Source: Spraguea lophii
Taxonomy: Eukaryota > Microsporidia > Spragueidae
Assembly: GCA_001887945.1 (NCBI GenBank)
Contig: LDOQ01000289.1
Span: 1-64,000 of the forward strand
Direction: 5' to 3'
DNA length: 64,000 nt
Each line of letters begins with the position of its first letter. The stretch's first letter is position 1. Below are positions 10,435 to 19,164 of this stretch, piece after piece. The notes beneath the pieces were generated by a model, which had not been told where the DNA came from, did no database searches, and was given only the letters and a program-made list of their open reading frames with translations. The translations under genes and the position numbers were made by a program.

Positions 10435-10813
10435 GTAACTTAGATATCTACAATCTACTCTTTTGAAAGAAACTAAATTTTTTTACCCTTGCAATGATAA
10501 CAAAAAAAAAAGAAATAACATTAGAATGTTTTAAGAAGATATTCAAGAAAGGAAAAGATAAAAAGTCATTATGATGATGTGAAAACAATGTCTTGGTAAG
10601 ATGAGCATTGTAAAAAATACTAAAATTTTAATAAAATGTATCAAAAGGTGTTTAATTCATCATTACTGAAATATTGTTTAACATTATTTGTGTTTTTAAG
10701 AAATGAGAACAAAAAACTTATTATATTTTAATAAAATTACTAATTTTTAATGTTACTACAAAAGTAAAGAATTTTATTTTCTTTCAAGAGTATAATATAA
10801 GTATCTGGCAGCC
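10435..10813 (+). mobile_element. Merlin-type DNA transposon, internally deleted (MITE-like)
   Basis: Inverted ends of about 60 bases. The left end AGATATCTACAATCTACTCT, with TTTTGAAAGAAACTAAA after it, is the reverse complement (with mismatches) of the right end, which closes in GTATCTGGCAGCC. The ends match those of the elements at 15266 and 41393. The interior jumps from a piece near the transposase start straight to the 3' end, so the coding part is deleted. A SINE-like copy follows it directly. Confidence 0.65.
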
Positions 10814-10815
10814 CG

Positions 10816-11265
10816 TAACTTTTATTTACCAAAGCTTTTTGCCCTGCTGCAAGTTACCGTGGTCTATGGCCTTTAGTTTTTAAAGCATATTTAAACTTAT
10901 ATTTAACTAATTTCGCTACATATATGTATTACCCCATCTTACCTTATGTTTTAGAATATTTAAATTTTACGTATGGTGTAATCATCATCCTATCTTTCCT
11001 AATAGGATTTTTGATTTCTTTCTGGTATAATATTGGTTGAGTTATAAATCAATACAGGGATTGCAACTATATAAGCTAAACATTACTTTAATCTAGTAAT
11101 GGGGCCGTCATACAAGGCACAGTTAATGCTACGCTATCGAACCTCCATCACTCAACAAACTTTCTCTTTTACTTTTTATTTTTTTTGAACTTTTATGAGT
11201 GGAGGATTCGAACTCGCTAGGCTTGGGATTTGGTTACTACCCCACAACCACCTGAACCGACGTGC
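10816..11265 (-). mobile_element. SINE-like element, diverged, copy 2
   Basis: Runs on the minus strand from a tRNA-like head (about 11200-11262, with B-box-like GGATTCGAACTC read in reverse) to the 3' end AACTTTTATTTA at 10816. The central landmark GGGGCCGTCATACAAGGCAC is at 11101-11120. It is more diverged than copies at 5800, 14787 and 60496, and I found no target duplication. It abuts the Merlin-type element on the left. Confidence 0.75.
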
Positions 11266-11493
11266 TTGATATTTTTATGAAATATGTAAAAAAATCATTA
11301 TGTAATGATAAAAGATGTTGTATTATTTTATAAAAATAATAGATGCGAAAATTAAAATAAAATTTAATAAATTTCACATCATCACAAACTATTCTTTTAA
11401 AAAAATATTAACAAAAAATTTTTCAGTGATAATTGAATTTTATTTTTTTTTTAAAAAAATCCATGGGAAATAATAAATTATAATTACTACTAA

Positions 11494-11496
11494 CCC
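11494..11496 (+). promoter_or_regulatory. CCC motif immediately before the CFD1 start
   Basis: The text is TAACCCATG. A CCC or similar run just before the ATG is a known feature of microsporidian genes. It recurs in this window before the starts at 50155, 38195, 57986, 28091 and 61322. Confidence 0.6.
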
Positions 11497-12294
11497 ATGT
11501 ATATATTTAATATAATATCATCTAAAGGAGGTGTTGGTAAATCTACTATATCAGCCATAATAGCACATAAACTATCACAATTAGAGGATACTCTACTAAT
11601 AGATTTAGATTTCTGTCCATCTCAAGGAAGAATATTTCAAATAAAAGAAAATAAAAGAATAATTAAAAGTAATAAGGGATTAGTACCTATTAAGATATCT
11701 AATAACAATAAAAATGATGACAGTATAACAAATACTACTTCTAATACTAATTTATATTTATTATCTCTATCACAAATGATAGATAAAGATAAATGTTTAT
11801 CATGGAGAGACACTAAGAAAAATAAAATAATAAAATTATTTATAGAAAGTATAGATAAATATAAATACATAGTAATAGATAATACGATAGAAGATAGAAT
11901 AGTAGAAAAAGAATATATAAATAATAATGAGATAGATAATAATATCAATAGAAATATAATAAATTTATTACCTAAAGAATATAAAATTATAAATATTTTA
12001 GTAACTACATCACAATCCGTTAGTACCTGTAATAATTATTATTTTAATAAAGACGATAAAGATATTACTAACAGTCATATAAATAATACTACCAATATTT
12101 ATGGTGTCATAGAGAATATGTCTGTGTATAAATGTAGGTATTGTAATGATTGTATAAATATTTTTAGTACTGGTGGGGCTGAGATACTTGCTAAGAATAT
12201 CAATAGTAAATTCTTAGGTAGAATAGAAATATTAGATGATATATTTAATAATAAGATAGATGTAATAGATAAACTTATTAATGATATAATATAA
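11497..12294 (+). CDS. CFD1: Cytosolic Fe-S cluster assembly P-loop ATPase Cfd1 (NUBP2)
   Basis: 265 residues. The deviant Walker A SKGGVGKST is at residues 9-17. Switch-like LLIDLDFCPSQ follows, then LVTTSQSVS, which is the family's V-T-T-P-Q. Near residue 205 comes the Mrp/Nbp35/Cfd1 signature GVIENMSVYKCRYC, with the C-x-x-C pair that binds the bridging 4Fe-4S cluster, then NIFSTGGAEILA. The protein begins right at the P-loop and lacks the N-terminal four-Cys ferredoxin-like motif of Nbp35, so Cfd1 is the better call. With Nbp35 it forms the scaffold that builds 4Fe-4S clusters for cytosolic and nuclear proteins. Asn/Asp-rich insertions (about 70-85 and 145-155, 180-195) are unlike most family members. 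Confidence 0.9.
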   Translation: MYIFNIISSKGGVGKSTISAIIAHKLSQLEDTLLIDLDFCPSQGRIFQIKENKRIIKSNKGLVPIKISNNNKNDDSITNTTSNTNLYLLSLSQMIDKDKCLSWRDTKKNKIIKLFIESIDKYKYIVIDNTIEDRIVEKEYINNNEIDNNINRNIINLLPKEYKIINILVTTSQSVSTCNNYYFNKDDKDITNSHINNTTNIYGVIENMSVYKCRYCNDCINIFSTGGAEILAKNINSKFLGRIEILDDIFNNKIDVIDKLINDII

Positions 12295-13129
12295 AAATTA
12301 TTGTGGATGTATTATAGCCACAAGGGTTAGTATAGGTTATGTGTTTTAATTTATTTATTATATTGTTAATACGTAATAGGTATTTGTTACGTTTTTCCAA
12401 TTTAAGTATAATTATTTTATAGAAAGTTATTTGCTATTAATATATTTATACGGGAGATTGGTAATTTAAATGTTATTTTTTATTTAAGTTCGTTTTTTAA
12501 ACAATGTTGAATATATTTAATTTAAGTATTAACCTATAATTGGTAGATTTTGAAAATAATTAAAAAATAAATTTTTTTGGTGGATTTAAGAAAATAAATT
12601 TAAAATAAAAAAAATTTTATTTATTATCAAAATATTTTGGTTTGTTGTGGTTACAATGGTTTGTTTCATTTTTGGAATGTATGAACTCAAAAAAAAAAGA
12701 AATAATGTATTATTTTAATTATTAATTACGTATTTAATAAACCTTATGTACGGGTAATTGATAGGTTAATTACACGAATAAATAATATTGGTATTTTTGA
12801 TGCTGTGAGTATGTTGAAAATATATTTATTGGATAAAATATGATATGACTAAAAATATATTGGTATATTGATAATAAAATATCTGAATATGAAATAGATT
12901 TGGTAAGGGGATGAGAAACGAAATTGTAGAATATTTATGTAAATATTAAAAAAATATTGGGGAATGTTAGATAGTGTAGATTGATTATATATTTTATGAT
13001 TATATTATTGATAAATTTAAATAATGCTTATCTAATGTGGTTATCGTTAATTTGATTGGGAATCTGGATTATTATACTAAGGAAAATATTATCAAAATTG
13101 AAAAAAAAGATGGTTGCATTATATCCCAA
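12295..13129. other. Intergenic AT-rich stretch
   Basis: About 0.8 kb with no supported gene. Several TGG/TTG-rich runs occur, but no reading frame or repeat family is recognised. Confidence 0.5.
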
Positions 13130-13270
13130 ACTTTAAAGTTCTGGAACATAATATAAAATGATGTTAATGCATATATGTGGTGAAACTATTTACTATAAGT
13201 TACCATGTTTTAAGAAACCAATAACTTTAAATTATGGTGGGCTGCAACTAATCGAAGCATTTTGATAATA
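13130..13270 (+). mobile_element. 3' fragment of the SINE-like element
   Basis: Matches the last 140 bases of the family: GTTCTGGAACATAATATAAAATGATGTTAATGC-type opening, then TGGTGAAACTA, AAGAAACCAATAAC and ATTATGGTGGGCTGCAAC. The head and the terminal A tail are lost. Confidence 0.5.
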
Positions 13271-13393
13271 ATTAAAATTGTATTTTTAAAAAAACATAAA
13301 ATTCCCAAAATTGTCTTTTATTTTCTATGATTGATTGTTACTTCCTGTTTAATCTGGAACGAACGTCAAACTCTATGCTTTTAATTTTGTTTT

Positions 13394-14719
13394 TTAGTAT
13401 GCTAAACCGGAACGAAGTATTTGAACATCATTTTCAAGTATGTAGGAGTCATTATAATGGACGATACAAGGGTTTCTTTTTGAATGATGTTCATATGTTA
13501 AATTAATATCTTTAACTTCTTCTTCTAACTTTTTTCTATTGATTCTTTCAGTGTGGTTTCTTGCAAAAGGAAAATAGTGTGGCATATTTTGTTCTAAAGT
13601 ACTTTCCATTTCAGAGGTTGTTTTTTTGTTATGTATTGGTTGATCCTCTTCTAAAATAGGGGAGTTGTTCTGAATCTGTGATGCTACTTGACTATTTATT
13701 TTTCTACTATCATTTTCGTCCGGAATGTTTAATATTGAATGTGATTCTTCTGTTGAGGCGTCAATTGGTGTTAGAGATTTCATAATGCATGATAAACTAT
13801 TCTCGATTCTTCTAGTTGAACTATTTGAAAATGTCGGTAATGTTAATAACTTCGAAAACCTATCATGTACAGATTCCTCAGGTGGGGGTTTTATTCCTTG
13901 TTTGGAAGACATATGGTTTTGAAGATCAATATAAGTTGGTTCTGGTAATTTACCATTCAATATAGAATTAGCATAAACTGGTTTTGGTAAGTTATTGACA
14001 GGTATAAGTTCGTCGTAAATTGAATCTGATGATATATTATCTAGTGTCCAATTAACATGAATTGGTTTAGGTAATTTATCAATAGCTCGACGTTCGTAAT
14101 GAACTGGTTCTGGTAATTTACCATCCAATGTAGAATTAGCATAAACTGGTTTTGGTAAGTTATTGACAGGTATAAGTTCGTAATAAGTTGAATCTGATGA
14201 TATATTATCTGGTGTCCAATTAACATGAATTGATTTTGGTAATTTATCGATAGCTCGACGTTCGTAATGAACTGGTTCTGATAATATACTTCGAGTTCAC
14301 AAGTCTTCATAATTATATCTTGGTGTCAGACGAGAATAAGGTATTGTTTTTCTATAATAATAAGAAGAGGGGGAAGGAGGCAGAGGTTTATCACGAAAAA
14401 TATTAAGATTTGGATGTTCTATAATATTCTTTTTTTGTGGTTTGAATAAATTTGTTATGTTTGTTTTAATTCCTTTTCTCAAATTAATTATACGTGATTT
14501 CAAACTATTTTTTGTATTTTTTGCTTCCGTTGGTGATTTATACTCTATCTGATATTCAACATGTTCAGCATTGGTTAAGTCGTGATTTCCTTTTTTTCTT
14601 ACATCTTTGTTTTTTAAAATACCACTGGGTTTTATTACTGTATTGTTGATAGATATCCCCAATATTTTTTTTACGTGGAAAAAGAATATTGCAACTGCTG
14701 TCACATTATAAAATTTCAT
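13394..14719 (-). pseudogene. Secreted protein with EPIYA-like tyrosine repeats, copy A, interrupted by one in-frame stop
   Basis: Starts at the ATG at 14719 (MKFYNVTAVAIFFFHV, a signal peptide) preceded by AACCCTTTTAAC. A basic domain follows (SRIINLRKGIKTNITNLFKP), then RDKPLPPSPSS. A TGA at 14297-14299 stops the frame after 140 residues, but the same frame stays open to 13394. The downstream part has two 56-residue units with SDSIYDEL, KPVYAN and EPVHYER and ends in EPTYIDLQNHMSSKQG plus about 160 further residues. Its neighbour at 16699-17538 has the same start, basic domain and repeats with no stop at this point, so the stop is a likely inactivating mutation, unless read through or a sequencing error. 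Function unknown. Confidence 0.75.
13936..14271 (-). repeat. Two tandem 168-bp (56-residue) units in the EPIYA-like protein
   Basis: The landmark GTTATTGACAGGTATAAG occurs at 13991 and 14159, and TGGTTCTGGTAATTTACCAT at about 13937 and 14105, both 168 bases apart. The two units differ at few positions, so the duplication is recent. One unit reads SIYDELIP and the other STYYELIP. Confidence 0.85.
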
Positions 14720-14786
14720 GTTAAAAGGGTTGTTTTGGATTTTTTTATACTTGTAATTCTTATCAATATTTTTTTTTATTTTTTTA

Positions 14787-15265
14787 TTAATGAAACTTTT
14801 ATTTATCAAAGCTTCCTGGCCGGTTGCGGCCTACCATGGTCTGTGACCTTCGGTTCCTCGAGCGAATCTAAGCTTGTACTAACTGGTTTCGCTACATATA
14901 TGCATTAATCTCATCTTACCTTATGCTCCAGGGTGTTGGGATTTTGTGTATGGTGCGCGTCGCCGCCCCCACTTCCAGCTCTTAAGGAATTCCCAGCCTC
15001 TTTCGTTACATAGTATTGGCCGAGTCACAAATCAATACAGGGATCGCAACATATCAGCTAAACACTACTTTAATCTAGTAGCGGGGCCGTCATACAAGGC
15101 ACAGCTATGCTGCGCTATCGAAACCTCACCCACTCAACAACCTTTTTCTTCTCTGCTGTCTTTTATTATTATTTTTTGTTTTGAAAATTCTGCAAGGTGA
15201 AGGTTTAGAATCCACTAGGTTTGGAATTTAGTTACCATCCCACGATCACTGGGCCAGGCGGGACT
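14787..15265 (-). mobile_element. SINE-like element, full length, copy 3
   Basis: Minus-strand copy with tRNA-like head (15195-15265), B-box-like segment, conserved centre GGGGCCGTCATACAAGGCAC (15082-15101) and 3' end AATGAAACTTTTATTTATCA next to a T-rich run (the A tail). It is very close in sequence to the copy at 60496. It sits upstream of the EPIYA-like copy A and directly against the Merlin-type element on the right. No clear target duplication. Confidence 0.85.
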
Positions 15266-16131
15266 TTGTGATGACCACAAACAAGGAAATAACAGTAGAA
15301 TGCTTTAAGAAGATATGTATAGAAGAAAAGAAAAAAAGCAATTATGATGATATGTAAATATTGTCTCCGTAAGAGGGACATTGTAGAAAATGTCAAAAAT
15401 TTAATAAAATGTATAAAAACTGAAATTTTTATTATTAAACACTAGATTGGGATAAAGTTATTTCGATAATATATAATATTTTAATAGGTAGCAAGAGTAT
15501 TAGATTATTATGTAACGTATAAATAAAAATAAAAAAATAATTAAAATAATAGGAAAAGTTGTGTTAAAATATAATAAAAATAATAAATTAGACAGGAAAA
15601 GCCACTGTAAAAATCAATGAATCTAAGATTGGCAAGAGGAAATATAATAAAGGTCATCGAGTAGATGGAATTTTGTTTGGGGAATTGTAGAAAGAATAGG
15701 TAAAAAAATAACATCACAGCCTGCCATTAGATGAAATAAATAAGTTCTATGAAGAATATATTATAAAAAATACAATTATTTACATAAATTGTTGGTGAAA
15801 CTATATTGATATTCATAAAAACTACTTCTATTCAACTGTGAACCGTTCTATATTTTTCATTGATACAATTTCAGACGTACACACAAATAATATAAAAGGA
15901 GTATAATGCAAAATTAAATAACAGATAAAAAAAAGAGCGTATGATTCGTCATTATTAAAATATTATCTATCGTTGGTTGTTTTTTGTTAAGAAATGAAGA
16001 TAAAGAAGTGTATTATATTTTAATAAAAGTATTAATTTATTACTTTTCTTATTGTTTTTTTATTGTCACCACAAGGACAAAAAAACATTTTAATTTCTTT
16101 CAAAAGGGTACAATATAGGTATCTCACAGCC
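15266..16131 (+). mobile_element. Merlin-type (ISXO2/IS1016-like) DNA transposon with decayed transposase
   Basis: The right inverted end (about 16070-16131, closing in ATCTCACAGCC) matches the ends at 10435 and 41393. The left end is missing its outer part, where the SINE-like copy begins. The interior carries broken pieces of a Merlin transposase: VKINESKIGKRKYNKGHRVD near 15625 and, near 15870, SIFFIDTISDVHTNNIKG. These fit the family patterns E-I-D-E-S-x-F-G-x-R-K-Y-x-R-G-x and H-S-x-x-F-V-x-x-x-x-G-x-H-T-N-x-I-E. Frameshifts and stops separate them, so it is dead. Confidence 0.75.
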
Positions 16132-16249
16132 AAAATTTTATTTTAAAAAAACATAAAAATTGCAAAAAATATTTTTTATTTTTATGATTAATTGTATTCC
16201 TTGTTTCATATGAAACAAACGTCAAATTCTATGCTTTTAATTTTGCTTT

Positions 16250-16698
16250 TTAGTATGTTAAACCGGGACGAAGTATTTGAACATCATTTTCAAGCATGCA
16301 CGGACCATTATATTAGATGATACGAGGTTTTTCTTCTGGATGATGTTTATATGTTAAACTTATATTTTAAATTTTTTCTTTTAATTTTCCCCCTTCGATT
16401 CTCTCAATATTATTTTCTGCAAAGGGGGAATGGCTTGGTGTATTTCGTTTCAAAGTAATTTTTTTCGGGAATTATTTTTTTGTTATGTATTAATTGATTT
16501 TCTTTCTCAAATATAGGAGTTGTCTTAAATATATAATGTTATTTGACTAGGCATTTTTTTCATTGTTTTTATTCGAAATGTTAAATGGTGAACGTAATTC
16601 TTCGGTTACGTCGTTAATTGTTGTTAGAGGTTTCGCGATGCATGATAAACTATTATTGATTCCTCTAGTTGAATTATCTGAGAATACCGGTAATTTTA
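16250..16698 (-). pseudogene. Decayed C-terminal part of the EPIYA-like protein, copy B
   Basis: This stretch aligns with the coding sequence of copy A from 13394 to about 13880 (for example TATGTTAAACCGGGACGAAGTATTTGAACATC-like text here against TATGCTAAACCGGAACGAAG there), but it carries several small insertions and deletions. A one-base loss near 16735 relative to copy A shifts the frame, so copy B ends early at 16699. Confidence 0.7.
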
Positions 16699-17538
16699 TT
16701 AATTTCGAAAACTTATCATGTATCGATTCTCAAGTGTTTTTTCTATTCCTTGTTTGGAGGACATATGATTTTGAAAATCAATATAAGTTAGTTTTGGTAA
16801 TTTATTGGTAACTGGAAGTTCGTCATAAATTGATTCTGATGGTGTATTGGCAACTGGAAGTTCGTCATAAATTGATTCTGATGGTGTATTGGCAACTGGA
16901 AGTTCGTCATAAATTGATTCTGATGGTGTATTGTCAAATATAAGATCAGCATAAGTTATCTCTGGTAATTTATTATCAAATTGGTGATTAACATAAATTG
17001 GCTCTGGTAATTCATTATCAAATGGATGATTAACATAAATTGGTTCTGATGATGTATTATTATCTAGACATTCTGCATAAATTGATTCTGATGATATATC
17101 TTTAGTATCCAAAACTTTCTCATTATCTTTTGATATCATCTGGCGACGGTATGTTTTAGTTTTAGAACAATGATAAGGAAAGGGTAGAAGAGGTAAAGGT
17201 CTATTAGAAAGAGACGTATAATTTGTATGTTTTACAATATAATTTTTTAGGGGTTTAAATAAATTTGTTACGTTTGTTTTAATTCCTTTTCCAAAATTAT
17301 TTATATGTGATTTCAAACAATTCTTTGTCTTATTTGTTTGGATTCTCGTAGATGACTCTTCTTGTACTCCATTTTCACGATGTTCATTATTAGCCATACC
17401 ATAATTTCTTATTTTTCTTTTATTATCGAGGTTTAACATACGTCTGACTTTTATTTCTGTACAATACATACATATCCCAAATATTTCTTTTATGTTAAAA
17501 AATAATATTGTGACTAATGACAAAATATAAAATTTCAT
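16699..17538 (-). CDS. Secreted protein with EPIYA-like tyrosine repeats, copy B, C-terminally truncated
   Basis: 279 residues. Signal peptide MKFYILSLVTILFFNIKEIFG, then a basic segment (KSHINNFGKGIKTNVTNLFK) shared with copy A, a proline-containing linker (RPLPLLPFP) and a repeat region of about 120 residues with eight tyrosine motifs: SSESIYAE, SSEPIYVN, PEPIYVN, PEITYAD, three PSESIYDELPVANT units and PKLTYIDF. EPIYA-type motifs are known from bacterial effectors phosphorylated by host kinases. Y-V-N-H fits a Grb2 SH2 site and S-I-Y-D-E-L fits an ITIM-like pattern. A host-signalling role is inference. The last 15 residues follow a frameshift relative to copy A. AACCCTTTTAAC precedes the ATG, as in copy A. 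Confidence 0.75.
   Translation of the reverse strand: MKFYILSLVTILFFNIKEIFGICMYCTEIKVRRMLNLDNKRKIRNYGMANNEHRENGVQEESSTRIQTNKTKNCLKSHINNFGKGIKTNVTNLFKPLKNYIVKHTNYTSLSNRPLPLLPFPYHCSKTKTYRRQMISKDNEKVLDTKDISSESIYAECLDNNTSSEPIYVNHPFDNELPEPIYVNHQFDNKLPEITYADLIFDNTPSESIYDELPVANTPSESIYDELPVANTPSESIYDELPVTNKLPKLTYIDFQNHMSSKQGIEKTLENRYMISFRN
16811..16936 (-). repeat. Three tandem 42-bp units coding for PSESIYDELPVANT
   Basis: The landmark ACTGGAAGTTCGTCATAAAT occurs at 16811, 16853 and 16895, spaced exactly 42 bases, and the copies are essentially identical. Each adds one tyrosine motif to copy B. Copy number is likely to vary among isolates. Confidence 0.9.
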
Positions 17539-18975
17539 GTTAAAAGGGTTATTTAAACTTCTTTTATAATTATAATTGTTATCAAAACAAGTAAATTTTT
17601 AAATAAAAAATAATATTCGACATAGAATTTAAAATAAAATAAAAGACGAAATTCTATAAAATAATATAAATATTATTTTTGAAGAAATATATATTTTTCA
17701 AAAATAGAAATTGATTTTATATAGCTAATGTTCCGAAAAAGATCAAATATATTTTTATAATAAACTTTTCATTATCAATATTTTTATATATAAACATTTC
17801 AAATAATTTATCAATATTGTTTCTCATAATGTTATTTTTAAACATTCTTTTTTTGATATATATTTTTTCACACAAAATAAATTTTTGCATCGGCGTGCAT
17901 TTTTATCTAAAATTTTTTTTACATGAAATATATATTGAACACAGAAATTTCAACCCGTATATAATTTCAAAAATCTTTAACCAAATCTATGAATCTACAA
18001 AACCACTGAGAGTATATTATTAAAAAATTTTATAGGAATTTTCAAGCGATTCGTATGATCTGAAAATTATAAATTATACTAAAAGAAATATATTTTATAA
18101 AATAGTAAATATATAAAAAAGTAATTTGTTAGAATATAATTTCATTATTCTTGTACCAATGTCTCAACATTTAAATTATGTTAAATCATCAAATGTTATA
18201 CAATTAAAATTCTTATCAATATGTTCAAAAAGTTCCTCGCATGTGTTTATCCTTGTTCTTTCAATTATGTTTTTGCATTTATTAAAACAATTTTCAATTA
18301 TGTTTAAAAAAAAGATTATGATGGAAGATACAGGATTGAAGAATTAAATTCTGAGATTAAATTAATAACATCGTTGTAAAATTGTTAATTCGGGATTTCT
18401 ATCATTGGAACAATGGTCACTAATTTTAATGATGAATATAAATTTTTAAGTTTCTGAAAATTGTAGACGTAGAAACATATATTAATGACCGTTTATTATC
18501 CTCTTCTGTTATTTTTTTAAAATTAATTATTGGATCATTATCATCACACAGATATAAATGTCTTATAAACATCTCCAAACTTAGATCATTTATCCTCGGC
18601 TCTTTTTTCAATTGATAAAATATTGTTATTATTAAATTGTTTAATAATTGATTAAGCAAACAATTTAAACAATCTTGATTTCTCTCCTATTTTATATTAT
18701 AAAACATAATTCTATTATGTAAAAAAAAGTATTTTTTCTCTTATCCTAATTTCAATTCTTTTTCCATTCATTAAAATCGTACAAATTTGATTGAAAACCC
18801 ATCATTTATTTATAAATGTTTTTAATTTAAATGAACAAAAAAACTTATTTTTTAGAAAAGCTTTATTTTCCAATTATGCCAACAATATTCTACCAAAAAA
18901 AGATTATGAATTTTTAAAACTCATGAAAAGACAGCGACGTACATTATACATAAAACCCCAACATTTTGAAATATA
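17539..18975. other. Intergenic region with only weak short frames
   Basis: About 1.4 kb. It holds a small frame at 17829-18023 (listed separately) and weak frames at 18126-18347, 18426-18659 and 18791-18976, two of which lack an ATG start. Texts such as MFIRHLYLCDDND (minus strand, about 18560) look like remnants of coding sequence, but I cannot assign a family. Confidence 0.4.
17829..18023 (+). CDS. Possible small secreted or membrane protein
   Basis: A 64-codon frame from ATG. The first 20 residues are strongly hydrophobic (MLFLNILFLIYIFSHKINFC), like a signal peptide, followed by a basic, tyrosine-rich remainder. It has no recognised family and no CCC motif before the start. In DNA this AT-rich such frames also arise by chance. 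Confidence 0.25.
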   Translation: MLFLNILFLIYIFSHKINFCIGVHFYLKFFLHEIYIEHRNFNPYIISKIFNQIYESTKPLRVYY

Positions 18976-19100
18976 AGATAGAATTAAATTATATCTATAA
19001 TGAAATTAATTAGTACAAATGTAATTATATTTTAAGATTTAAGAATCAAAGATCATATCCCACAATTAAATTATACAAATAAAAGTTTCATTATAAAAAA
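18976..19100 (+). mobile_element. 3' fragment of the SINE-like element
   Basis: Ordered matches to the family 3' end: TAATGAAATTAATTAGTACAAAT, AAGAATCAAAGATCATA, then ACAAATAAAAGTTTCATTA at 19075-19093. It lies about 65 bases upstream of the Snf2-like gene and so may form part of that gene's promoter region. Confidence 0.5.
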
Positions 19101-19164
19101 TCTTCTATTTTTTTTATTATACAAATTATTTTTTTCAATAATTATTTTTACCCCTCAATTTATT

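Noticed and set aside
11497..12294. Bacterial ParA/MinD plasmid-partition ATPase
   Set aside because: The C-x-x-C pair after GVIENMS and the Mrp/Nbp35 signature mark it as Cfd1 of the eukaryotic Fe-S pathway.
14297..14299. Alternative genetic code reading TGA as an amino acid
   Set aside because: This is one TGA in one already decaying gene. I noticed no such codon inside the conserved genes and microsporidia use the standard code.
14946..15200. Open frame inside a SINE-like copy, with a near-identical one at 60661-60924 (LVAGPSYKAQLCCAIETS)
   Set aside because: The apparent protein conservation comes from the conserved repeat DNA. It runs antisense to the element and is broken in other copies.
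13936..16936. CRISPR-like array
   Set aside because: The repeats are contiguous, in frame and coding, with no spacers.
18126..18976. Three short frames as genes
   Set aside because: Two lack an ATG, and none has a family motif, a CCC start signal or convincing composition.
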